Source: Oscillospiraceae bacterium
GTDB lineage: Bacteria > Bacillota_A > Clostridia > Oscillospirales > Oscillospiraceae
Length of the DNA: 8,454 nucleotides
Assembly (NCBI GenBank): GCA_017381835.1
Contig: JAFOBK010000205.1
Location: forward strand, 1-8,454
Direction: 5' to 3'
Of the stretch, positions 1-4,741 are shown one piece after another. A program made the translations under genes and the position numbers. How positions within the stretch are numbered: position 1 is the first letter of the stretch; each line of letters starts with the position of its first letter. Under the pieces are notes generated by a model that made no database searches, was not told where the DNA came from, and saw only the letters and a program-made list of their open reading frames with translations.

Positions 1-48
1 ACAGCAGGGAATAAGACCGCCGAATTGTAAATTTTTTATGTTTACCTA

Positions 49-77
49 TTGATATCATTGACCCAATCCGCTATAAT
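49..77 (+). promoter_or_regulatory. Probable sigma-A promoter of the cdaA operon
   Basis: TTGATA at 49-54 and a perfect TATAAT at 72-77 are separated by 17 bp, the optimal spacing for a housekeeping sigma factor. An A/T-rich tract at 29-45 lies just upstream of the -35 box and could act as an UP element. Transcription would start near 84, giving a leader of about 74 nt before cdaA. A second pairing, TTGACC (58-63) with GATAAT (84-89), has a 20-bp spacer and is less convincing. This is the only convincing promoter I see in the window, so the downstream genes may be largely co-transcribed from it. Confidence 0.75.
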
Positions 78-157
78 AGAACGGATAATAGGCTAGTTAT
101 GTCATGAGGTAGAAATACCCGGCTTTATCATACACAAATGAAGAAAAGAGGGCGCTT

Positions 158-1024
158 ATGGAATACTTGCAGTCGCTGTGGTCACACATAGGCAGTATCC
201 AAATTGCTGATATTTTGGATATCATTCTTGTCGCTTTTATTATATATAAAATCATCCCCATATTTAAAGCTACCAACACTGCGCGGATCGCCAGAGTCGT
301 GGTTGTGATCCTGGTGATCTCCTGGCTGACGGATGTTGCGAAGCTGCACACCCTGAACTTTATTCTGAGCCAGTTCCTGTCCATCGGTCTTTTGGCGCTG
401 GTTATTCTGTTCCAGCCGGAGCTGCGCAGAATGCTGGATCACCTGAGCAGCGTAAAACTGAAGAAGCTGCTGGGCACCCAAAAGCCGGAGCAGGAGATGG
501 TTCCCGTGATCTCCCAGACCGTGCTGGCCTGCGAAGCTATGAGCAAGGCACGGATCGGCGCGCTGATCGTATTTGCCCGGGACAGCCACCTGGAGGAATA
601 TTTCAAGACCGGTACACTCATTGACGGCCGTGTTTCCGAGCAGCTGATCCGGAATATCTTCTTTACCAATGCTGCCCTCCATGACGGCGCTATCATCATC
701 CGGGATGGCCGCATTGCCGCGGCAGGCTGTGTTCTGCCTCTTTCCGAGAGCAGCCGCCTGAGCCTGGACTTAGGTACCCGTCACCGTGCCGCTGTGGGTA
801 TGAGTGAAGTATCCGACGCGGTTGTTGTGGTGGTCTCCGAGGAGACCGGTGCCATCTCTGTAGCCATCGACGGCATGCTCAAGCGCCACCTGGCTCCCCA
901 AACTTTGGAGCGCCTGCTGCGCAATGAACTGTGCCATGAAGAAAAGCCTGAGGAGAAGAACCTGGCTATGCTTCTGCGGCAGAAACTGCTGCAGAAGAAG
1001 GGAGATGACAGCAATGCAAAATAA
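158..1024 (+). CDS. cdaA: Membrane diadenylate cyclase CdaA (c-di-AMP synthase)
   Basis: This 288-residue protein condenses two ATP into the second messenger c-di-AMP at the cytoplasmic face of the membrane. Three hydrophobic segments (about residues 17-34, 43-60 and 66-86) form the N-terminal membrane part typical of CdaA/YbbP, followed by a DisA_N-type cyclase domain at about 110-260. The catalytic signatures are intact: D176-G177-A178 in the DGA motif, T207-R208-H209-R210 in the RHR motif, and the acidic pair E228-E229. Length is normal for the family (about 270-290). The start at 158 is preceded by AGAGGG at 147-152. The gene is first in the operon behind the promoter at 49-77 and overlaps cdaR by 11 nt, the usual pairing of the cyclase with its membrane regulator. 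The charged C-terminal tail (about 262-288) is poorly conserved in the family. I see no damage. Confidence 0.96.
   Translation: MEYLQSLWSHIGSIQIADILDIILVAFIIYKIIPIFKATNTARIARVVVVILVISWLTDVAKLHTLNFILSQFLSIGLLALVILFQPELRRMLDHLSSVKLKKLLGTQKPEQEMVPVISQTVLACEAMSKARIGALIVFARDSHLEEYFKTGTLIDGRVSEQLIRNIFFTNAALHDGAIIIRDGRIAAAGCVLPLSESSRLSLDLGTRHRAAVGMSEVSDAVVVVVSEETGAISVAIDGMLKRHLAPQTLERLLRNELCHEEKPEEKNLAMLLRQKLLQKKGDDSNAK
998..1004 (+). promoter_or_regulatory. Ribosome binding site that fixes the cdaR start
   Basis: AAGGGAG inside the 3' end of cdaA lies 9 nt before ATG 1014. The upstream in-frame ATG at 1005 directly abuts this sequence, and the more distant in-frame ATG at 924 would add a Cys/Arg-rich stretch read from the cdaA coding region, so 1014 is the best start. 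Confidence 0.6.
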
Positions 1025-2261
1025 GGTTTGGAGAATTGCATTGGCCGTGCTGATCGCCTTTGGCCTTTGGACTTATGTCATCACCACTGTCAACCCCGAG
1101 TCGGAAGAGACCTTCTACGATATTCCCGTGTCCTATCAGAATGATGTTTTGGAAGAACGGGGCCTCATGATCGTTTCCGAGACCCCTACGGTTACGCTGA
1201 AGCTGAAGGGCAACCGTTCCGATTTGAATGAACTCAATGCCAATAACATCACCATTTTGGTAAACCTGGCAGCGATCCAGGCTCCGGGCACCCAAATGGT
1301 AAAATACGATGTCTCCTATCCTGCCAACCTGCCCAGCAATGCGTTTGAGACCCTGAGCCAGACGCCGAACCTGCTGATGCTGAAGGTTGAAAACAAGATT
1401 AAGCGGCCGATCCCTATTCAGATTGAGTATATCGGCTCTGTGCCGGAAGGCTTTATCGATGACAGAGAGAATCCCGTGATGGATGTTTCTGTGGTGGAAG
1501 TTTCCGGTCCTGAGTCCTCTGTGGCGCAGATCGACCATGCGGTGATCCAGGTGGATCTGACCAATAAGACCGAGTCCATTGTGGGTGCCTTCCCCTATGT
1601 GCTGTGCGATAAAGATGGCGAACCTGTGGATGCCCAGATGGTTACCACCAATGTGGAAGAAGTCAACCTGTCTGTGAAGATCCAGCGGCTGAAGGAAGTA
1701 CCTTTGGTGCTGAACCTGGTAGACGGCGGCGGTGCCACCGGAGATACCTGCGATGTAGAACTGGATGTCAACAGCATTTGGGTGGCCGGTACCGAGAATA
1801 AGCTTCGTGATTTGGAGCAGGTGGAACTGGGTACAGTCAACCTGGCAGATCTGAAGGATGTGACCAACACCATGACCTTTGAGGTTCTGCTGCCTGAAGG
1901 TGTGACCAATATCAACGGTGTAACAGAAGTGAACGCTACGGTAAGCTTCCCGGAGCTGAGCAAGAAGAAACTGACCATCAGTAAGGAGCAGTTCCTGGCT
2001 GCCGGTGTGCCTGAGGGTGCAGAGGTCATTTGGGTTACTGAAACTGTGGAAATTGAGCTGCGCGGCCCCAAATCCCTGATCAAGAAAATCACGGAGAAGG
2101 ACATTGTTGTGACCATGGACTTCTCTGCAGAGGAGCTGGGCAATGTGAATAAGGTACCGAAAATCACATTCAGCAGCGGCTTTGAGGGTGTGGGTACCAT
2201 TTCCGTATCCTCCCTGATCGCTACCCTGCAATTAGGTGAATCCAATGCAGCAAACCGTTAA
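1014..2261 (+). CDS. cdaR: YbbR-domain protein CdaR, regulator of CdaA
   Basis: This 415-residue protein is a single-pass membrane protein whose large domain lies outside the cell and which modulates CdaA activity through the membrane. A basic N-terminus is followed by one hydrophobic segment (about residues 7-24), then four YbbR repeats of about 95 residues. Each repeat carries a [LV]-x-G-x-x-S/N motif: LKGNRS at 64, VSGPES at 163, VAGTEN at 257 and LRGPKS at 349. This even spacing is the clearest sign of the repeat architecture. ATG 1014 is chosen because it has a well-spaced AAGGGAG and yields the expected short basic tail before the membrane helix. It overlaps cdaA by 11 nt, implying translational coupling and matched amounts of the two proteins. 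In many Firmicutes glmM follows directly; here it does not. Whether CdaR activates or inhibits varies between species and cannot be read from the sequence. Confidence 0.93.
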   Translation: MQNKVWRIALAVLIAFGLWTYVITTVNPESEETFYDIPVSYQNDVLEERGLMIVSETPTVTLKLKGNRSDLNELNANNITILVNLAAIQAPGTQMVKYDVSYPANLPSNAFETLSQTPNLLMLKVENKIKRPIPIQIEYIGSVPEGFIDDRENPVMDVSVVEVSGPESSVAQIDHAVIQVDLTNKTESIVGAFPYVLCDKDGEPVDAQMVTTNVEEVNLSVKIQRLKEVPLVLNLVDGGGATGDTCDVELDVNSIWVAGTENKLRDLEQVELGTVNLADLKDVTNTMTFEVLLPEGVTNINGVTEVNATVSFPELSKKKLTISKEQFLAAGVPEGAEVIWVTETVEIELRGPKSLIKKITEKDIVVTMDFSAEELGNVNKVPKITFSSGFEGVGTISVSSLIATLQLGESNAANR

Positions 2262-2658
2262 AGTTATCAAGTGCAATGAGGACGGTACGGCCCAGGTTGC
2301 CTGTTTGCGGCAGAGCGCCTGTTCCGGCGATTGCCATAAATGCTCCGGCTGCGGCGCTGTGGAGCAGACCATGCTGTTTGAAGCCCGCAACCCCATCGGG
2401 GCAAAGCCCGGGGAATTGGTGGTTGTGGAATCCCAAAGCGGCCCGGTGCTGAAAGCTGCCGCGGTGCTGTATATGCTGCCCCTGGTGCTGTTTATTGCCG
2501 GCTACCTTTTGGGTATGCAGTGGAAGCTGGGCGGCCTGATCGGCGCCCTGGCATTCGCGCTGAGTATTGGCATCGCCGTGGCCTATGACCGGCTTGTGAT
2601 GAAGAAAAAGAACACGGTGTATACCATCACCGGCTATGTACACAATGTCCATAGCTAA
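2245..2658 (+). CDS. RseC/MucC-family membrane protein with cysteine cluster
   Basis: This 137-residue protein resembles the RseC/MucC (SoxR-reducing system) family. An N-terminal soluble part carries cysteines at 10 and 20 and a tight cluster C26-x3-C30-x2-C33-x2-C36, which could bind an iron-sulfur cluster or another metal. Two membrane helices follow (about 69-90 and 95-114), with a PLVLF segment in the first as in E. coli RseC, then a short basic tail. In Proteobacteria RseC works with the Rsx/Rnf electron-transport complex or with sigma-E control. Neither is visible here, so the role is unknown and may be redox-related. ATG 2245 is preferred over in-frame GTG 2236 because AGGTGA at 2234-2239 then sits at proper spacing. 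The gene overlaps the end of cdaR by 17 nt, so it is probably translationally coupled to it. Family assignment is fairly secure; function is not. Confidence 0.82.
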   Translation: MQQTVKVIKCNEDGTAQVACLRQSACSGDCHKCSGCGAVEQTMLFEARNPIGAKPGELVVVESQSGPVLKAAAVLYMLPLVLFIAGYLLGMQWKLGGLIGALAFALSIGIAVAYDRLVMKKKNTVYTITGYVHNVHS

Positions 2659-2664
2659 GCTATA

Positions 2665-2670
2665 GAGGAG
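2665..2670 (+). promoter_or_regulatory. Ribosome binding site supporting the TTG start of yloC
   Basis: GAGGAG lies 8 nt before TTG 2679. Starting here gives MIKSMTGYGR, the conserved N-terminus of the YicC/YloC family. The next ATG, at 2691, would remove the conserved residues before MTGYGR and sit too far from the site. Confidence 0.8.
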
Positions 2671-2678
2671 AATTCGTT

Positions 2679-3557
2679 TTGATTAAAAGTATGACCGGCT
2701 ACGGCCGTGCCGTGGAAACGGTAAACGGTCGGGAATTTACCGTAGAACTGCGCAGCGTCAATAACCGCTATCTGGATTGTTCCGTGCGTCTGCCCCGGAT
2801 CCTGAGCTTTGCTGAGGATGCTGTGAAGCAGGCAGTGAAAGCAAGCATTTCCCGTGGTAAGGTGGATGTGTTTATCACCGTCCGCAGCGAAGCCGGCGAT
2901 GAAGTGCAGGTAACCCTGAATAAGTCCGTGCTGCAGAGCTATCTGGCAGCCATGCACCAGATGGTGGACGAGTTCGGCGTCAAGGACGATATCAGCGTTT
3001 CCGCTGTATCCCGTCTGCCGGAGGTGTTCGTCATTGAAAAGCCCCAGGTGGATGAAGAGCAGCTGATGGCAGACCTGATGAGCGTGGTTGCCAAGGCTCT
3101 GGAAGGCTATGATGCCATGCGTAAGGCTGAGGGTGAGGCTCTGGACCGTGACCTGCGCAGCCGCGGCGAGACCATCCTGGGTCTGGTAGCTCAGGTGGAG
3201 GAAGGCAACGGCAAGACTGTTTCCGACTACCGCATCCGCCTGGAGAATAAGATCAAAGAAGTTCTGGCAAATACTGCCATCGATGAAGCCCGTATCCTGA
3301 CCGAGGCTGCCATCTTTGCAGATAAGGTTGCGGTGGACGAGGAAACTGTCCGTCTGCGCAGCCACCTGAAGCAGATGAACAGCATGCTCTCTACCGGCGG
3401 CGCTGTGGGCAGAAAGCTGGACTTCCTGCTGCAGGAGATGAACCGGGAAGCCAATACCATCGGCTCCAAGTGTACCGATGTAGCGCTGGCCCGGATCGTT
3501 GTGGATATTAAGGCTGAACTGGAAAAAATCCGCGAACAGACTCAGAATATTGAGTAA
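2679..3557 (+). CDS. yloC: YicC/YloC-family endoribonuclease
   Basis: This 292-residue protein is full length for the YicC/YloC family. E. coli YicC is reported to cleave RNA endonucleolytically; the physiological targets in Gram-positive bacteria are less well known. The N-terminal YicC domain opens with MIKSMTGYGRA and continues with ELRSVNNRYLD, both family signatures. A helical middle section (about 125-205) follows, then the C-terminal DUF1732 domain with the RLRSHLKQM segment, GRKLDFLLQEMNRE and R256-E257-A258-N259-T260-I261-G262-S263-K264. It starts at TTG behind a strong GAGGAG. It is followed 9 nt later by remA and then gmk, the standard Firmicutes order, so membership in this operon is well supported. 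No frameshift or missing motif is visible. Confidence 0.93.
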   Translation: MIKSMTGYGRAVETVNGREFTVELRSVNNRYLDCSVRLPRILSFAEDAVKQAVKASISRGKVDVFITVRSEAGDEVQVTLNKSVLQSYLAAMHQMVDEFGVKDDISVSAVSRLPEVFVIEKPQVDEEQLMADLMSVVAKALEGYDAMRKAEGEALDRDLRSRGETILGLVAQVEEGNGKTVSDYRIRLENKIKEVLANTAIDEARILTEAAIFADKVAVDEETVRLRSHLKQMNSMLSTGGAVGRKLDFLLQEMNREANTIGSKCTDVALARIVVDIKAELEKIREQTQNIE

Positions 3558-3566
3558 GAGGTAATT

Positions 3567-3830
3567 ATGAAGCTTATCAACATTGGTTTTGGAAGTATGG
3601 TGGCGGCCGGCCGGGTGCTGAGCATGCTGGCGCCGGACTCTGCTCCCATCAAGCGCATTGTGCAGGAGGCCAAAGATCGGGGTATGCTGATCGACGCTTC
3701 CTACGGACGGGCAACCAAGACGGTGATCCTGATGGATACGGATCATGTGATTCTTTCCGCCCTGACGCCCGATGTGCTGTCCGCCCGGTGGCTGGATAAG
3801 CAGGACAATGAAGGAGAGAAAGAATCATGA
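3567..3830 (+). CDS. remA: RemA-like DUF370 DNA-binding regulator
   Basis: This 87-residue protein belongs to the RemA/DUF370 family. In Bacillus subtilis RemA binds DNA as an oligomeric ring and activates biofilm-matrix and osmoprotection genes; in Clostridia the regulon is largely unexplored. The family N-terminus [17 protein letters not shown] is present, followed by the [29 protein letters not shown] segment (about residues 27-54), and a variable acidic tail after about residue 75. Full length. ATG 3567 is preceded by GAGGT close to the yloC stop. The stop overlaps the gmk start (ATGA at 3827-3830), so the regulator and guanylate kinase are translationally coupled. The position between yloC and gmk is the conserved one. 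Confidence 0.93.
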   Translation: MKLINIGFGSMVAAGRVLSMLAPDSAPIKRIVQEAKDRGMLIDASYGRATKTVILMDTDHVILSALTPDVLSARWLDKQDNEGEKES

Positions 3831-4378
3831 GCGGAAAACTGTTTGTGATCTCCGGCGCTTCCGGTGTGGGTAAAAGCACCGTATTGGGCAAAGTGATGGA
3901 GATTCGCAAAGATCTGACCTTCTCCGTTTCTGCCACCACCCGGGCTCCCCGCCCCGGCGAAACAGAAGGTGTCAACTACTACTTTGTGTCCAAGGAAGAA
4001 TTTCAGGATATGATCGCAAAGGATGCATTCCTGGAGTACGATGCCCATATGGACAACTACTACGGTACTCCCAAGGCACAGCTGGAAGAGAAGCTGACCC
4101 GGGGCCATGTGCTGCTGGATATTGAACCCAACGGCGCTTTTATCGTAAAGAACGCAAGACCCGATGCCAACCTGATCTTCATCGCGCCTCCCTCCATGGA
4201 GGAATTGGAAAAGCGGCTTCGCAGCCGTGGCGATACCGACGAAGAGCAGATCAAGCTCCGCCTGGACCGTGTGGCCTGGGAAATGGAGCAGGGCAAGAAG
4301 TACGATCACTATGTAATTAACGACCTGGTGGAAACCTGTGCCGAAAAGATTTTGAACATTATCGCAAACGCGAACTGA
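3827..4378 (+). CDS. gmk: Guanylate kinase
   Basis: This 183-residue enzyme phosphorylates GMP (or dGMP) to GDP with ATP, a required step of guanine nucleotide supply and of (p)ppGpp metabolism. The P-loop G10-A-S-G-V-G-K16-S17 is intact. The GMP-binding part contains [13 protein letters not shown] (about 35-47) and N77-Y-Y-G-T-P82. The lid shows [13 protein letters not shown], and Y-D-H-Y-V-I-N-D lies near the C-terminus. One deviation stands out: the segment after the GMP site reads D98-I-E-P-N-G-A104, where family members usually have D/E-I-D/E-V-Q-G-A, so V-Q is replaced by P-N. The C-terminus is short but within range. The gene has AAGGAGAG at 3811-3818, starts within the remA stop, and is followed by rpoZ as in most Firmicutes. 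Confidence 0.95.
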   Translation: MSGKLFVISGASGVGKSTVLGKVMEIRKDLTFSVSATTRAPRPGETEGVNYYFVSKEEFQDMIAKDAFLEYDAHMDNYYGTPKAQLEEKLTRGHVLLDIEPNGAFIVKNARPDANLIFIAPPSMEELEKRLRSRGDTDEEQIKLRLDRVAWEMEQGKKYDHYVINDLVETCAEKILNIIANAN

Positions 4379-4395
4379 TTTGGAGGATAATAATT

Positions 4396-4602
4396 ATGCT
4401 GTACCCCCCCGTAGCTGATATGCTGAAGAATGTTGAGAGCCGTTACCTGCTGGTGAATGTGGTTGCCAGCCGCGCAAGAGTCATTTCTGACGAAGCTGAG
4501 GCTCTGCAGGAAGAACTGGAAGACAAGCCCGTTACCCTGGCTATCCGTGAGGTGGCTGAGGGCAAGCTGACCGCTTCCCTGAAGGAAGAGTATCGTCACT
4601 AA
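4396..4602 (+). CDS. rpoZ: RNA polymerase omega subunit
   Basis: This 68-residue protein is the omega subunit, which helps assemble and stabilise the beta' subunit of RNA polymerase. The N-terminal MLYPPVADMLKNVESRYLLV and the ASRARVI helix are the conserved beta'-contacting part. A short acidic helix (about residues 32-44) and the PVTLAIREVAEGKL segment complete the normal Gram-positive form. GGAGG at 4382-4386 lies 9 nt before ATG 4396. It follows gmk by 17 nt and is the last gene of the tightly packed block; the next 139 bp are noncoding and hold a structured repeat. Omega is small and divergent, but the match together with the gmk neighbour makes the call secure. Confidence 0.92.
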   Translation: MLYPPVADMLKNVESRYLLVNVVASRARVISDEAEALQEELEDKPVTLAIREVAEGKLTASLKEEYRH

Positions 4603-4609
4603 TTATCGT

Positions 4610-4717
4610 GTCATTCCGAGGCAGTGTGCACACTGCCGTGGGAATCTCCCCGAAAAAATGTGCAAAGAATGCAGGAGGTTGCCACACCAGTGACGTTGGT
4701 CACTGGTTCGCAATGAC
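4610..4717 (-). repeat. Structured inverted-repeat element, copy 1 (REP/BIME- or MITE-like)
   Basis: This 108-bp intergenic element between rpoZ and priA is related to the element at 7696-7782 in reverse orientation. On the + strand its parts abut exactly. Outer arms at 4610-4619 and 4708-4717 pair except for one C-C mismatch. There is an 18-bp perfect palindrome at 4620-4637. Inner arms at 4638-4649 and 4674-4685 enclose a 24-nt spacer. A 9-bp hairpin with loop GTTG lies at 4686-4707. It can be drawn as a four-way junction or as two tandem imperfect hairpins. No open frame, U-tract or clear target-site duplication is seen, so a classical terminator is unlikely. Its right end is 7 nt from the priA ribosome binding site. 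Confidence 0.9.
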
Positions 4718-4724
4718 TCCGTTT

Positions 4725-4734
4725 GGGGAGGAGG
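4725..4734 (+). promoter_or_regulatory. Strong ribosome binding site of priA
   Basis: GGGGAGGAGG lies 7 nt before ATG 4742 and only 7 nt after the end of the repeat element. Folding of the element's last arm (4686-4717) in the transcript could affect access to this site; that is inference. Confidence 0.75.
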
Positions 4735-4741
4735 AACGCTT

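Noticed and set aside
1..30. Possible 3' end of an upstream gene (frame 1 reads nine codons then TAA at 28-30)
   Set aside because: Nine codons cannot be distinguished from chance, and frame 2 also stays open to a stop at 49-51.
84..157. Leader of cdaA as a riboswitch (for example ydaO type); small hairpin GGTA-GAAA-TACC at 108-119
   Set aside because: The leader is too short for known c-di-AMP riboswitches and shows only a 4-bp GNRA-loop hairpin, which is expected by chance.
924..1013. N-terminal extension of CdaR from ATG 924 or ATG 1005
   Set aside because: The extension reads cdaA codons in another frame and gives a Cys/Arg-rich stretch unlike YbbR proteins; ATG 1014 has the right ribosome binding site spacing.
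966..2231. Long open frame of 421 codons on the minus strand opposite cdaR
   Set aside because: The composition is rich in His/Gln/Leu without any recognisable domain, and it mirrors the codon bias of cdaR; a shadow frame. The same holds for minus-strand frames at 182-682, 2655-3746, 3743-4309, 5141-5950 and 6257-7600.
2236..2244. GTG start for the RseC-like gene
   Set aside because: The GTG is part of the AGGTGA that serves as ribosome binding site for ATG 2245, so the ATG is more likely.
4610..4717. Cloverleaf-like fold interpreted as a tRNA
   Set aside because: Although the fold has four stems and contains GGTTCG, there is no 7-bp acceptor with a 3' CCA or discriminator, no proper D- or anticodon-loop, and the lengths are wrong for a tRNA.
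4610..4717. Rho-independent terminator after rpoZ
   Set aside because: The hairpins are strong but none is followed by a T-run on the + strand; the only A-run (4653-4658) lies in the spacer and does not follow a GC-rich hairpin in the correct sense for forward termination.
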